NCBI RefSeq assembly: GCF_030816505.1
Contig: NZ_JAUSYB010000001.1
Span: forward strand, 682,001-746,000
DNA from: Microbacterium sp. W4I20
GTDB lineage: Bacteria > Actinomycetota > Actinomycetes > Actinomycetales > Microbacteriaceae
Direction of reading: 5' to 3'
DNA: 64,000 nucleotides
Shown: positions 1-11,300 of the stretch, one piece after another
How the letters are laid out: every line of letters begins with the position of its first letter
Position numbering within the stretch: the stretch's first letter is position 1
Notes under the pieces: model-generated
Told to the model about the DNA's origin: nothing
Database searches by the model: none
Seen by the model: the letters and a program-made list of their open reading frames with translations, nothing else
Program-made: the position numbers and the translations under genes

Positions 1-787
1 GCGCGCCGTGCGCCATGTGCGACAGGTGCACCGGAGTCATCGCCATGACGGAGGCCATCACGACGTGGGATCCCGCCACCGCGAAGATCGCGTAGCGCGC
101 CACCAAGGGGCGGTCGGCGATACGAGCGCCGGTCGCCGTGGCCGCCGCCTTCGCCAGCCGCTGCGCCGCGAGCAGCGGGTCGGGCCGCAGGGCGACGACG
201 TAGAGCACGAGTGCCGCGCACTGCGCCACGAAAGAGAAGACGTAGGAGCCCGTCTGCGGCGGCATCCCGATCGCCGCGCCGACGATCTCGCCCGGTCCGA
301 GCAGCAGCGGGCCCGCGACGCCGCCGATGGTGGTCGACCAGACGACGATCGAGAGATCCCGCCCGCGATGCTGCGGCGCGGCGAGGTCGGTCGCCGCGAA
401 CCGCGACTGCAGGTTGCCGGCGTTGCCCGCGCCGATCATCAGGATGCCGGCCAGCAGCAGCGGGAAGACCCGCACGGATGCCGCGAGGATCACCACCGCG
501 ATGCCGACGAGTGCGAACAGGTTCCCGAGGGTCAGCGCCCGGCGACGGCCGACCCTCGCCGCCAAGCGTGCCAGCGGGATGGCGCACACCGCGGCGCCGA
601 GCGTCACGGATGCCGTCGCGAGTCCCGACAGAGCATCACTGCCTGAGATGTCCGCGGCCAGCAGTGCGCCGAGTGAGACCGTCGCTCCGAAGGCGATGCC
701 GCCGAGGACCTGGCCGAACGAGAGCACCAGCACGGTGCGCCGCTGTACGGCCGACTGCTGCGCCGCCGTCAAGGCGACGCCGGTCAT
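1..787 (-). CDS. MFS transporter (3' part cut by window edge)
   Basis: Reading the minus strand from the ATG at 787 gives an open frame to the window edge, starting MTGVALTAAQQSAVQRRTVL. It has repeated hydrophobic helices and an arginine-rich loop after the second or third helix (LAARVGRRRALTLG), which fits the cytoplasmic loop 2-3 signature of the major facilitator superfamily. The start overlaps the stop of the upstream hydrolase gene (ATGA), so the two are probably cotranscribed. Substrate unknown. About 262 codons are present and the C-terminal part lies outside the window. Confidence 0.8.
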   Translation of the reverse strand, partial: MTGVALTAAQQSAVQRRTVLVLSFGQVLGGIAFGATVSLGALLAADISGSDALSGLATASVTLGAAVCAIPLARLAARVGRRRALTLGNLFALVGIAVVILAASVRVFPLLLAGILMIGAGNAGNLQSRFAATDLAAPQHRGRDLSIVVWSTTIGGVAGPLLLGPGEIVGAAIGMPPQTGSYVFSFVAQCAALVLYVVALRPDPLLAAQRLAKAAATATGARIADRPLVARYAIFAVAGSHVVMASVMAMTPVHLSHMAHGA

Positions 788-1560
788 GACGCCGATACGG
801 CGTCGCGTGCGACGTTGCGCAGGATCCCCAGCCCCGAGATCTCGACTTCGACGACGTCGCCCGCACCGAACGCGCCGACACCGGCCGGCGTGCCCGTCAT
901 GATCACGTCGCCGGGAAGGAGGGTGAACACGGCGGAGGCGTACTCGATGATGGCCGGGACCGAGTGGATCATGTCGGTCAGCGGCGCCTGCTGGCGCACC
1001 TCGCCGTTGACTCGGGTCTCGATCGTCGCGGAGGAAAGGTCGAAGTCCGTCTCGATCACGGGTCCGAGCGGGCAGAAGGTGTCGAAACCCTTCGCCCTCG
1101 CCCACTGGCCGTCCTTGCGCTGCAGGTCGCGCGCGGTCACATCGTTGCCGATCGTGTATCCGAGCACGTAGTCGAGAGCGTTCGCGGCCTTGACGTTCTT
1201 GGCGATCTTGCCGATGACGACGACGAGCTCGCCCTCGTACTCGGTCTGCTCGGACAGGGTCGGACGCACGATCGCATCGCCGGGTCCGACCACAGCGGTG
1301 TTCGGCTTGAGGAACAGCAGCGGCTCCTCCGGTGCCACTCCCCCCATCTCGGCCGCGTGGTCGTGATAGTTCTTGCCGACGCAGACGACCTTCGAGCGCG
1401 GGATGACGGGTGCGAGCAGCGCGGCATCCGCCAGAGGAACCCGAGCACCGGTGGTCTCGTATCCGGTGAACATCGGGTCTCCGGCGAGCACGACGAGGTC
1501 GCTCCCGTCGATGATCCCGTAGCTGATGGCGTCGTCGTGGCTGAACCGGGCGATCTTCAT
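784..1560 (-). CDS. fumarylacetoacetate hydrolase family protein
   Basis: 258 aa. The protein has the FAH-fold core: a VCVGKNYHDHAAE segment, FLKPNTAVVGPGDAI, EYEGELVVVIGK with the metal-ligand glutamates, and GDVIMTGTPAGVG near the C-terminus. Family members cleave C-C bonds in, or hydrate, 2-oxo/acylpyruvate compounds, often in aromatic degradation, or decarboxylate oxaloacetate. The sequence alone does not pick the substrate. It lies 30 bp downstream of ilvE and overlaps the MFS gene by 4 bp, so it may be expressed with both. Confidence 0.9.
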   Translation of the reverse strand: MKIARFSHDDAISYGIIDGSDLVVLAGDPMFTGYETTGARVPLADAALLAPVIPRSKVVCVGKNYHDHAAEMGGVAPEEPLLFLKPNTAVVGPGDAIVRPTLSEQTEYEGELVVVIGKIAKNVKAANALDYVLGYTIGNDVTARDLQRKDGQWARAKGFDTFCPLGPVIETDFDLSSATIETRVNGEVRQQAPLTDMIHSVPAIIEYASAVFTLLPGDVIMTGTPAGVGAFGAGDVVEVEISGLGILRNVARDAVSAS

Positions 1561-1590
1561 GCGATCCAGCCTACCCAGCGCCGTGTGGCG

Positions 1591-2700
1591 TCAGGCGTCC
1601 AGACGCAGCAGCCAGCCGTGCCGGTCCTCGCGGCGGCCGTACTGGATGTCGGTGAGCTCTTCGCGCAGCGACAGTGCGAGCTCGCCCTGCGGCTGCGGCT
1701 CGTCGAATCCCTCGCCGACGAGTGCGCCGATCGGGGTGACGACGGCGGCGGTGCCACACGCGAACACCTCGACGATGTCGCCGGATGCCACACCCTCACG
1801 CCACTCGTCGATCGAGATCGGACGCTTCTCCACCGTGTAGCCGCGGTCCTCCGCGAGCTGCAGCAGCGAGTCGCGCGTGATGCCCTCGAGGATGCTGTCC
1901 GACTCGGGCGTCACGACGCGGCCGTCCTTGAAGACGAACACGACGTTCATGCCGCCGAGCTCCTCGACGTTGCGGTGCTCGTTCAGGAACACGACCTGGT
2001 CGCAGCCCTTCGCGCTCGCCTCGGACTGCGCGAGCAGGCTCGACGCGTAGTTGCCGCCCGTCTTCGCCTTGCCCGTGCCACCCTTGCCTGCGCGGGCGTA
2101 GTCCTCGGAGAGCCAGATGCGCACCGGCTTCACGCCGCCGGAGAAATAGGCCCCGGCAGGGCTGGCGATCACGTAGTACGCGACCTTCTGCGCGGCCCGG
2201 ACTCCGAGGAAGGCCTCCTTGGCGAACATGAAGGGCCGCAGGTAGAGACTCTGATCAGCACCGGAGGGCACCCAGCGGCCGTCGACGGCGACGATCTCGC
2301 GCAGCGACTGGATGAAGTAGTCGGTGGGGAGCTCCGGCAGCGCGAGGCGCCGGGCACTCGCCTGCAGGCGCGCCGCATTGCGGTCGGGGCGGAACGTGTG
2401 GATCGATCCGTCCTCGTGGCGGTACGCCTTGATGCCCTCGAAGATCTCCTGCCCGTAGTGCAGGACGGATGCGGCGGGGTCGAGCGGAATGGGACCGTAG
2501 GGCTGCACGCGCGGGCGGTGCCATCCGCCCTTGGCCGACCAGCAGATGTCGACCATGTGGTCGGTGAAGACCACTCCGAATCCGGGGTTCTCGTGCACCT
2601 CGGCCACGCGGGCGGGCGTCGCGGCCGCGAGGTTCTTGGTCACAGCGAAATCGAGCGGCGCCACGGCAGCCTCTGCATCGATGGTCGTCATCATCGTCAT
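1591..2700 (-). CDS. ilvE: branched-chain amino acid aminotransferase
   Basis: 369 aa, a typical length for the long BCAT type. It transfers the amino group between glutamate and the 2-oxo acids of leucine, isoleucine and valine, the last step of their synthesis. It is a PLP fold-type IV enzyme; the Schiff-base lysine is predicted at K213 in AKTGGNYASSL, with EGITRDSLLQLA further on. The start MTMMTTIDAE gives a normal N-terminus. It lies about 50 bp downstream of leuB in the same direction, so the two may form one unit supplying leucine synthesis. Confidence 0.95.
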   Translation of the reverse strand: MTMMTTIDAEAAVAPLDFAVTKNLAAATPARVAEVHENPGFGVVFTDHMVDICWSAKGGWHRPRVQPYGPIPLDPAASVLHYGQEIFEGIKAYRHEDGSIHTFRPDRNAARLQASARRLALPELPTDYFIQSLREIVAVDGRWVPSGADQSLYLRPFMFAKEAFLGVRAAQKVAYYVIASPAGAYFSGGVKPVRIWLSEDYARAGKGGTGKAKTGGNYASSLLAQSEASAKGCDQVVFLNEHRNVEELGGMNVVFVFKDGRVVTPESDSILEGITRDSLLQLAEDRGYTVEKRPISIDEWREGVASGDIVEVFACGTAAVVTPIGALVGEGFDEPQPQGELALSLREELTDIQYGRREDRHGWLLRLDA

Positions 2701-2753
2701 CCGTTCCTTGTGGGTGGGCGCATCGTCGCGCCGTCTCAGCCTACGCCCGCCGG

Positions 2754-3797
2754 TCAGAGGCGGGCAGTGATCGCGGAGCCGATCTCCGCCGTCGTGCGTG
2801 CCGAGCTGCGCTCGGCGATATCCGCCTCGACCGCCGCGCTGATGCGGGCGGATTCGGCGGAGAGTCCCAGGTGGTCGAGCAGGAGTGCGATCGACAGGAT
2901 CGCCGCCGTCGGATCGGCCTTCTGCTGCCCGGCGATGTCGGGCGCCGAGCCGTGCACCGGCTCGAACATCGAGGGGAACGCACCGTCCGGGTTGATGTTG
3001 CCGGATGCTGCGAGACCGATGCCGCCGGTCACCGCACCGGCCAGGTCGGTGAGGATGTCGCCGAACAGGTTGTCGGTGACGATCACGTCGAACCGCGAGG
3101 GGTCGGTGACCAGGAAGATCGTCGCCGCATCCACGTGCAGGTAGTCGACGGCGACGTCGGGGTGCGCGGCCGCGACCTCGTTCACGATGCGCTGCCAGAT
3201 GCCGCCGGCGTGCACCAGCACGTTCGTCTTGTGCACGAGCGTGAGCTTCCTGCGGCGTCGCTCGGCAAGGTCGAAGGCGTAGCGCACCACGCGCTCGACG
3301 CCGAAGGCGGTGTTCACGGACGTCTCGTTGGCGATCTCGTGCGGGGTCCCCTTACGGATCGCGCCGCCGTTGCCGACGTAGGGTCCCTCCGTCCCCTCCC
3401 GCACCACGACGAAGTCGATCTCGCCCGGATTCGCGAGCGGCCCAGGCGCACCGGTGAAGAGCTTGGAGGGACGAAGGTTCACGTAGTGGTCCAGCGTGAA
3501 GCGGAGCTTCAGCAGCAGCCCGCGCTCGATGTTGGCGTCCTTCAAGCGCGGATCTCCCGGCGTTCCGCCGACAGCACCCAGGAGGATGGCGTCCTGCGCG
3601 GAGATGGCCTCGAGGTCTTCGTCGGTCAGGGTGTCACCGGTCTCGAGGAAGCGGGCGGCTCCGAGCGAGAAGCGGGTCTTCTCGAAGACGACGTCGCTCT
3701 GCGCGGTCACCGCGTCGAGGACCTTCTCGGCCTCGGCGACGACCTCGGGTCCGATGCCGTCACCGGGGATGACGGCCAGCTTCACGACACGCGACAT
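2754..3797 (-). CDS. leuB: 3-isopropylmalate dehydrogenase
   Basis: 347 aa from the ATG at 3797 ([19 protein letters not shown]). It oxidises and decarboxylates 3-isopropylmalate in leucine synthesis, using NAD. Visible family features are GDGIGPEV at the N-terminus, the [15 protein letters not shown] metal and substrate segment, and [12 protein letters not shown] near the C-terminus. The open frame continues upstream through the neighbouring transporter in a different frame, but that extension is spurious. A stop-free start follows an AAGGAGT-like ribosome site. Confidence 0.95.
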   Translation of the reverse strand: MSRVVKLAVIPGDGIGPEVVAEAEKVLDAVTAQSDVVFEKTRFSLGAARFLETGDTLTDEDLEAISAQDAILLGAVGGTPGDPRLKDANIERGLLLKLRFTLDHYVNLRPSKLFTGAPGPLANPGEIDFVVVREGTEGPYVGNGGAIRKGTPHEIANETSVNTAFGVERVVRYAFDLAERRRRKLTLVHKTNVLVHAGGIWQRIVNEVAAAHPDVAVDYLHVDAATIFLVTDPSRFDVIVTDNLFGDILTDLAGAVTGGIGLAASGNINPDGAFPSMFEPVHGSAPDIAGQQKADPTAAILSIALLLDHLGLSAESARISAAVEADIAERSSARTTAEIGSAITARL

Positions 3798-3871
3798 GAC
3801 ACTCCTTGCACCGGGTGGACCGGCCCCTGCTCGACGACGTGTCGAACGGGCCGGTCCTCCCAGCGTAACGG

Positions 3872-5407
3872 TCAGTGCGTGGGTGCCTTGCGCAGTGTGA
3901 CGGCGGCGATGAGTCCGGCGACGACCACCAGCGCAGCGCCGATCAGCGAGGTCACCATCACGCCGGAGCCGAAGGCCGCGGCGGCGGCATCCCACAGCGC
4001 ATCGCCGAGCCGGGCGGGCAGCTGCTCTGCGGCCGTGTAGGCGCCGGCGAGAGTCTCGCGGGCGGCATGCGCCACATCCGCCGGCAGGCCGGCGGGCAGC
4101 ACCAGCGCCCCGCGGTAGAAGGCGGTGATGATGCCGCCGAGGATCGCCGTGCCGAGCACGGCACCCAGCTCGTACGCTGTCTCGGAGACCGCACTCGCAG
4201 CTCCCGCCTTCTCGACCGGAGCACTCGACAGGATCAGCTCGTTGGAGATCGTCTCGGCGGCGCCGATACCGAGGCCCAGCACCACGAAGGCGATGATCAG
4301 CGGTGCCACACCGTGCTCGTGCGTGGTGAACGCGACGATCAGGTAGCCCGCCACCGAGAACAGCAGCGCTCCGGGCACGAGGATGTGCGGCCGCAGGCGA
4401 CGCGAGATCGGGACGACCCCGAGGCCGGCGACGATCATCGCGACCATGCCGGGGACGAGGGCGAAGCCGGCCACCATGGGCGAGAGTCCCAGCACGAGCT
4501 GCAGGTGCTGCGACACGAAGTAGAGGAAGCCGACGAGCGCCACCACGCTGAGCAGGTTCACCATGATCGCCCCGGAGAACGTGCCGCGGCGGAACAGCGC
4601 CATGTCGAGCATCGGGATCTCCGCGCGGAGCTGGCGGCGGACGAACAGCACGCCCATCGCGATTCCGAGCAGCGCCCAGGCTCCGACCGAGACGGACGGG
4701 CCGTCGACCGCGAGCGACTTGATGGCGTAGACGACCGGGATCATGGCCGCCATCGAGAGCAGGATGCTGAGGGGGTCGATGCGTCCGGGCTTCGGGTCGC
4801 GGCTCTCCGGTACCAGCAGCGGACCGGCGATCAGCAGCGGGATCAGCACGGGCACCGCGAGGAGGAAGACGGACCCCCAGGCGAAGTGCTCGAGCAGGAA
4901 TCCACCGACGATCGGGCCCAGAGCGGCTCCGGCCGAGAACGCCGAGGCCCAGACCGCGATGGCCATCCGGCGCTGGTCGCGGTTCTGGAAGATCGAGCGC
5001 AGCAGGGAGAGCGTCGACGGCATCAGCATGGCGCCGAAGAAGCCGAGCAGCGCCCGTGCGGCGATCAGCAGTCCGGCAGTCGGCGCGAAAGCGGCCAGCA
5101 CCGAGACCGCGGCGAAACCGGTCGCGCCGATCAGCAGCATCCGCTTCCGTCCGAAGCGGTCGCCGAGGGTTCCCATGGTGACGAGCAGTCCTGCGAGCAC
5201 CAGCGGATACACGTCGATGATCCACAGCTGCTCGGCTCCCGAGGGGGCGAGTGCGATGGAGATCTCGGGCAGCGCGAAGCTCAGGACCGTGTTGTCCACC
5301 GACACCAGCAGCACCGGCAGCATGAGGACGACGAGCGCCGCCCAGCCGCGGGCTCCGACGCGGGGAGCATCCGTCTCTGTCGTCGGGATCGACGCAGTAC
5401 GGGTCAT
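3872..5407 (-). CDS. MFS drug-efflux transporter, DHA2 (EmrB/QacA) type
   Basis: 511 aa with about 14 hydrophobic segments, the usual size of DHA2 proton antiporters. Seen in the sequence: [31 protein letters not shown] (helix 2 and loop 2-3 motif A) and the motif-C-like [18 protein letters not shown]. It is probably a multidrug exporter. It is divergent from the TetR gene at 5471, with a palindromic operator between them, so it is most likely repressed by that TetR protein and induced by its substrate. Confidence 0.88.
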   Translation of the reverse strand: MTRTASIPTTETDAPRVGARGWAALVVLMLPVLLVSVDNTVLSFALPEISIALAPSGAEQLWIIDVYPLVLAGLLVTMGTLGDRFGRKRMLLIGATGFAAVSVLAAFAPTAGLLIAARALLGFFGAMLMPSTLSLLRSIFQNRDQRRMAIAVWASAFSAGAALGPIVGGFLLEHFAWGSVFLLAVPVLIPLLIAGPLLVPESRDPKPGRIDPLSILLSMAAMIPVVYAIKSLAVDGPSVSVGAWALLGIAMGVLFVRRQLRAEIPMLDMALFRRGTFSGAIMVNLLSVVALVGFLYFVSQHLQLVLGLSPMVAGFALVPGMVAMIVAGLGVVPISRRLRPHILVPGALLFSVAGYLIVAFTTHEHGVAPLIIAFVVLGLGIGAAETISNELILSSAPVEKAGAASAVSETAYELGAVLGTAILGGIITAFYRGALVLPAGLPADVAHAARETLAGAYTAAEQLPARLGDALWDAAAAAFGSGVMVTSLIGAALVVVAGLIAAVTLRKAPTH

Positions 5408-5436
5408 GGAACACCTCTCAGGATCATGGCGGCCTC

Positions 5437-5466
5437 GTTAGTAAACCGTCCAGATGGTATAGTAAC
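5437..5466. promoter_or_regulatory. imperfect 30-bp palindrome, probable TetR operator
   Basis: The halves GTTAGTAAACCGTCC and GTTACTATACCATCT (reverse complement of the right half) match at 11 of 15 positions. The site fills most of the 63-bp divergent gap between the exporter and the TetR gene and ends 5 bp before the TetR start codon, as expected for an autoregulated TetR/efflux pair. The A/T-rich sequence also overlaps likely -10 elements. Binding by the adjacent regulator is inferred. Confidence 0.65.
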
Positions 5467-5470
5467 AGAC

Positions 5471-6013
5471 ATGCCTCGACCTCCCCTCGCCCGCGAGAAG
5501 GTGCTCGACGCCTTCGAATCGATCGTGATCGCCGACGGAGAGCGCGCCGCCACCCTCGAGGCCACGGCCAAGGCGGCCGGCGTCTCCAAGGGCGGACTGC
5601 TGTATCACTTCGGCTCGAAGGAAGAACTCGCGGCGGGCCTGCTGGACCGGCTCGACGCCCTGACGACCGCCGACCTCGAGATCATGGCGTCGGCAGAGGA
5701 AGGGCCAGTCGCCTATTACGTGCGCACCTCGGTGATGGAGGACGAAGCTCTCGATCGCGCGCTCATCGCGGCCTCACGGCTCGCGCAGGGCGGAATGGTC
5801 GCCGCCGCCGAGGGGCTGCGCAACAACCGTCGCCGCTGGCAGGAGGCGATCCGTCCGCACGTGCGCGACGCGGCGAGCCTGGACCTGGTCATGCTGCTCA
5901 GCGACGGCCTCTACTTCAACAACTCGCTGGACGTGCACGGAGCCGAGCGGCTGGTCCCCCACCGCGAAGAGCTGGCTGCGTTGATCGCGCTGGTCCTGAA
6001 GGCGACTGCGTGA
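5471..6013 (+). CDS. TetR/AcrR family transcriptional regulator
   Basis: 180 aa from the ATG at 5471 (MPRPPLAREKVLDAFESIV). The N-terminal helix-turn-helix is at about residues 10-55, with the signature ATLEATAKAAGVSKGGLLYHFGSKEEL, where the GGLLYHF segment is the recognition helix. The C-terminal two-thirds is a helical ligand domain. It is divergent from the DHA2 exporter and very likely represses it. An alternative upstream in-frame extension would run through the exporter and is rejected. Confidence 0.93.
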   Translation: MPRPPLAREKVLDAFESIVIADGERAATLEATAKAAGVSKGGLLYHFGSKEELAAGLLDRLDALTTADLEIMASAEEGPVAYYVRTSVMEDEALDRALIAASRLAQGGMVAAAEGLRNNRRRWQEAIRPHVRDAASLDLVMLLSDGLYFNNSLDVHGAERLVPHREELAALIALVLKATA

Positions 6014-6028
6014 CGGCAGTCTCCCCGC

Positions 6029-7633
6029 TCAGATCTCGGTGATCTCGATCTGACGGAACAGGTCGGCGTCGATCGCGTCACGCACATCGTCGAGTAGCTC
6101 ATCCGAGACCGGCGAGTCGAGCGTGAGAACGCTGAGCGCCTGTGCGCCCGCCGCCTGACGCGCGATCTGCATGCCCGCGATGTTGATGCCCGCCTCGCCG
6201 AATTTCTGGCCGTACACGGCCACGATGCCCGGGCGGTCGGTGTACAGCATCACGACGTGGTGCTTCTCGATCGGCAGTTCGAGGGTGTGATCGTTGATGC
6301 CGACGAGCTTCTCCGCCTGCTTCGGCCCGGTGAGGGTGCCGGAGACCGACAGCTGCGAACCGTCCGAGAGCGCGCCGGTGAGGGTGATGAGGTTGCGGTA
6401 CTCGTCGCTGACGTCGTCCTTGAGCAGGCGCACGGCGATGCCGCGCTGCTCGGCGAGCAGCGGCGCGTTCACGTACGACACGGTCTCGCTGACGATGTTC
6501 GTGAAGACGCCCTTGAGGGCGGCCAGCTTGAGCACGCTGACGTCGTACTCGTTCAGCTCGCCGTGCACCTCGACGTCGAGGCTCGTGAGAGGCGATGTCG
6601 CGAGAGCGGCGAAGATCTGACCGAGCTTCTCGACCAGCGAGATTCCGGGGCGGACATAGGGGTCGATCACGCCGCCGGCGACGTTCACCGCGTCGGGGAC
6701 CAGGTCGCCACCGAGGGCCAGACGCACGGAGCGGGCGACGGAGACGCCGGCCTTCTCCTGCGCCTCTTCCGTGCTCGCGCCCAGGTGCGGGGTCACGACC
6801 ACGTTCGGAAGGTCGAGCAGCGGGCGCGCGGTGCCGCCCTCTGCCGGCGGCTCCGACGTGAAGACGTCGAGACCGGCGCCGGCGATCTCACCGGCGACGA
6901 GTGCCTCGTGAAGAGCGGCCTCGTCGATCAACCCGCCGCGAGCGACGTTCACGACGAAAGCGGTCGGCTTCATGGCCTTGAACTGCTCGGCGCCGATCAT
7001 GCCGGTGGTCTCCGGCGTCTTCGGCATGTGAATGGTGAGGAAGTCGGCTTCTGCCACGAGCTCGTCGAGGGTGAGGAGCTGCACGCCGAGCTGCTGGGCG
7101 CGAGCGGAGGTGACATAGGGGTCGTACGCGACGACGCGCATGTCGAAGGCGGCGAGACGTGCGGCGACGAGAGCGCCGATGCGGCCGAGGCCGACGATGC
7201 CGACGGTCTTCTCGAAGAGCTCGGCTCCCGTGAACGAGCTGCGCTTCCACTGTCCGGCCGAGAGAGAGGCGTGCGCGGCGGGGATCCGACGCGCGAGGCT
7301 GAGGATGTGGCCGACGGTGAGCTCGGCGGCGGAGACGATGTTCGACGTCGGCGCGTTGACGACCATCACGCCCGCCGCGGTGGCCGCCTTGATGTCGACG
7401 TTGTCGAGGCCGACGCCGGCGCGCGCCACGACCTTCAACTGCGGCGCGTGGGCGAGCGCCTCCTCATCGATGTGCGTGGCCGAGCGGATGAGCACGGCGT
7501 CGGCATCCGCCAGCGCGGCGAAGAGCGCTTCCCGGTCGGTGCCGTCGACGTTGCGAACGTCGAAGTCGGGGCCGAGGGCCTCGATCGTGGCGGGAGAGAG
7601 CACTTCGGCGATGAGCACAACGGGCTTCGGCAC
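6029..7633 (-). CDS. serA: D-3-phosphoglycerate dehydrogenase
   Basis: 534 aa from the GTG at 7633, with a GAAGGA ribosome site upstream. It catalyses the first step of serine synthesis. The NAD-binding domain holds GLGRIGALVAARL. The catalytic segment ARGGLIDEAALHEAL and the histidine in VVTPHLGASTEEAQEKAG are present. After about residue 310 come the intervening allosteric domain and a C-terminal ACT domain (IAGMQIARQAAGAQALSVL), the long form found in actinobacteria, usually serine-responsive. The annotated frame can be extended by 17 codons, but the ribosome site supports GTG. Confidence 0.95.
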   Translation of the reverse strand: MPKPVVLIAEVLSPATIEALGPDFDVRNVDGTDREALFAALADADAVLIRSATHIDEEALAHAPQLKVVARAGVGLDNVDIKAATAAGVMVVNAPTSNIVSAAELTVGHILSLARRIPAAHASLSAGQWKRSSFTGAELFEKTVGIVGLGRIGALVAARLAAFDMRVVAYDPYVTSARAQQLGVQLLTLDELVAEADFLTIHMPKTPETTGMIGAEQFKAMKPTAFVVNVARGGLIDEAALHEALVAGEIAGAGLDVFTSEPPAEGGTARPLLDLPNVVVTPHLGASTEEAQEKAGVSVARSVRLALGGDLVPDAVNVAGGVIDPYVRPGISLVEKLGQIFAALATSPLTSLDVEVHGELNEYDVSVLKLAALKGVFTNIVSETVSYVNAPLLAEQRGIAVRLLKDDVSDEYRNLITLTGALSDGSQLSVSGTLTGPKQAEKLVGINDHTLELPIEKHHVVMLYTDRPGIVAVYGQKFGEAGINIAGMQIARQAAGAQALSVLTLDSPVSDELLDDVRDAIDADLFRQIEITEI

Positions 7634-7773
7634 AGAGAATCCTTCGGGGCAGCACGACAGGCGGGAGGGGCCGATGCGCCGCACACCGTGGGGGCGCGAT
7701 CACCTCAACCCTACCCGAGCGGTCGCCGGGCTCCGTGCCGTGTGACGCCTCGCGTCCGTGGCCGAGCCCGACG

Positions 7774-8106
7774 TCAGGCGCTGGGCAGCGTGAGACTCAG
7801 CGCGATGAGACTCATCCAGAACACGGCGACGATCCCCAGTCCGGCGAGGAAGGTGAGCGCGAGTTCGCCCACCCTGCGGCGGCGACCGATGGCGTACGCG
7901 AACGCGAACACGATGGCGGGGAACACCACGCCGAAGAGCAGGGCCGCCCATCCGGTGCCCGTGAGGCCGCCCTGCGCCATCGTGATGAGATGCGCGACGG
8001 CGTTCCACACCGCGTAGGCGTAGAAGAGTCCCGCCAGCCCGATCACGAGGCCCACGATCCACCGCGGCGAGCCCGCCGAGGTCTCGGTCGTCTGCACGTC
8101 GCTCAT
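7774..8106 (-). CDS. small membrane protein of unknown function
   Basis: 110 aa from the ATG at 8106 (MSDVQTTETS). Three hydrophobic stretches are separated by a short RRRRR-like positive loop (AIGRRRRVGEL). The start overlaps the stop of the upstream membrane gene by 4 bp (ATGA), so the two are translationally coupled and their products may act together. I do not recognise a family. Confidence 0.7.
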   Translation of the reverse strand: MSDVQTTETSAGSPRWIVGLVIGLAGLFYAYAVWNAVAHLITMAQGGLTGTGWAALLFGVVFPAIVFAFAYAIGRRRRVGELALTFLAGLGIVAVFWMSLIALSLTLPSA

Positions 8107-8570
8107 GCTCCGATCACCCCCACGGTCACGAACGGCCAGGGCACGAGGAGGACGACTCCCGCCAGGAGCACCGCGACGCGGACCCACCCTGCCTTGCCCC
8201 GTGTCAGCACCCAGCTCGCGAGGAACCAGAGCGCCGGGGCGGCGATGGCCAGGACGAACCAGGGCAGGAACATCGCATCGTCGACGAGGAAGGAGGCGAG
8301 CGGCTTCAGACGCAGTCCCCCGACCACCCAGCCGATCGTGTAAAGCAGGTACACGCCGCCCACGACACCGAGGATGAGGAGCATCGCCGTGCTCAGCGGT
8401 GCGTGCGGCTCGGCGGAGGCCGGCGTGACGGTACCGTCCTCCTCGACGCGGCCGACCGCTCCGCTGCCCTTGCCGACGGCGTTCCATCCCTGGGGCAGGG
8501 CCGGGTCCTTGGGTGTCGTCGTCGCCTCGTCGCCGTCCCAGCTGAGCGCGTCGTCGGAATCGGAAGTCAT
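8103..8570 (-). CDS. membrane protein of unknown function
   Basis: 155 aa from the ATG at 8570 (MTSDSDDALSWDGD); the upstream in-frame ATG would run into the opposite gene's promoter region. An acidic, cytoplasmic-looking N-terminus with ALPQGWNAVGKGSGAVGRVEEDGT is followed by three hydrophobic segments from about residue 60. Coupled to the next membrane gene. I do not recognise a family. Confidence 0.7.
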   Translation of the reverse strand: MTSDSDDALSWDGDEATTTPKDPALPQGWNAVGKGSGAVGRVEEDGTVTPASAEPHAPLSTAMLLILGVVGGVYLLYTIGWVVGGLRLKPLASFLVDDAMFLPWFVLAIAAPALWFLASWVLTRGKAGWVRVAVLLAGVVLLVPWPFVTVGVIGA

Positions 8571-8651
8571 CTCCCCAGAGTAGGACACGCCGTCCACTAT
8601 GCTCGGTGGCATCCGGGCCACGGGGGCCTTCGGCAACGGGAAGAGGTCGTC

Positions 8652-9590
8652 GTGGCTGAGAACAAGAAGGTGGACCGCGCCACCCCGAGCGAGACGGGCA
8701 CCACCGGCGGCGAACCGCCCGCAGGGTGGACTCCGACAGCCGACGCGAAGAAGCAGGCCACGACCTTCCGCTGGGTCGCCGCCGTCCTCTGGGCCCTGGC
8801 CATCGCGGCAGAGGCCGTCGGAATCTTCTGGGTGCTGCGGCAGCGCGTCTTCGTCGGCGAGGACGGCGCGCTCGTCCGCGACGCCGACACGGGCCTGCTG
8901 CGCGAACAGGGCGTCACCGCGCAGTTCCCGCAGTGGGCGTTCATCACCCTTCTCGTCTTGCTGGTCGTCATCGCAGCCCTGTCGATCACCGGCTCCGTGC
9001 TGTGGAAGAAGGCCAACCGTCTGGACCCGGCGCGGAAATCCGACACGGTCCGCTTCTTCGTGCAGAATCAGCTCGGTGCCATCATCGCCGTGATCGCGTT
9101 CCTGCCGCTCATCATCCTGGTCTTCCTGAACAAGGACATGGACAAAGGGCAGAAGACCATCGCGGGGATCGTCGGCATCGCCCTCGCCGCCCTCGCCGCC
9201 GTCCTCGGCACCACGTTGAACCCGCCGTCCGTCGAGCAGTACACCGCCGACCAGTCAGCGGTCATCCAGCTTCTCGGTCAGGACGAGGTCGTGTGGGTCG
9301 ACGGCGGCGCGGTCTACCACGTGTGCGATGAGGTCTCGGCGATCCAGACCGGCAGCGAGATCCGCACCGGCACGACGGCCGAGGCGATCGAGGCCGGGAA
9401 GATCCGCCTCACGCTGCAGTTCGCCTCCGAGCTGCGCGCCTGCGACCTGGCCGTGCCCGAGAACGACGAGGAGATCACCGCTGCCCTCAAGGCGATCCAG
9501 GCCGGTCAGGTCGACACGTTGCTTCCCGCTCCCGTCTGGGCGGATCCTGAGGATGCGCCGATCGAGATCGAGGAAGCGCCCGCCGAATAA
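8652..9590 (+). CDS. membrane protein of unknown function
   Basis: 312 aa from a GTG at 8652 (VAENKKVDRATPS), with GGAAGAGG upstream. There is one hydrophobic segment near residue 40 (WVAAVLWALAIAAEAVGIFWVL), another at about 95-115, then two more before residue 190. After these comes a soluble domain with two cysteines (YHVCDEVSA and ELRACDLAV) that resembles an extracytoplasmic domain. It is divergent from the 8570 gene, and a strong terminator follows. Function unknown; similar proteins occur in Microbacteriaceae next to ilvC, as far as I recall. Confidence 0.72.
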   Translation: MAENKKVDRATPSETGTTGGEPPAGWTPTADAKKQATTFRWVAAVLWALAIAAEAVGIFWVLRQRVFVGEDGALVRDADTGLLREQGVTAQFPQWAFITLLVLLVVIAALSITGSVLWKKANRLDPARKSDTVRFFVQNQLGAIIAVIAFLPLIILVFLNKDMDKGQKTIAGIVGIALAALAAVLGTTLNPPSVEQYTADQSAVIQLLGQDEVVWVDGGAVYHVCDEVSAIQTGSEIRTGTTAEAIEAGKIRLTLQFASELRACDLAVPENDEEITAALKAIQAGQVDTLLPAPVWADPEDAPIEIEEAPAE

Positions 9591-9634
9591 GCGGACGAGC
9601 GGCTTCGCTGGCGGCCACGTCCCTCCCCCATGTA

Positions 9635-9670
9635 CAAGAACGGGCACCCCCGAAGGGGTGCCCGTTCTTG
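9635..9670. terminator. bidirectional intrinsic terminator
   Basis: A perfect hairpin with arms CAAGAACGGGCACCCC and GGGGTGCCCGTTCTTG and a short CGAA loop. It lies between the convergent membrane gene and ilvC, so it can end both transcripts. Confidence 0.85.
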
Positions 9671-9685
9671 GTGGATCAGCTCAGA

Positions 9686-11297
<1,612 letters not shown>

Positions 11298-11300
11298 GGG

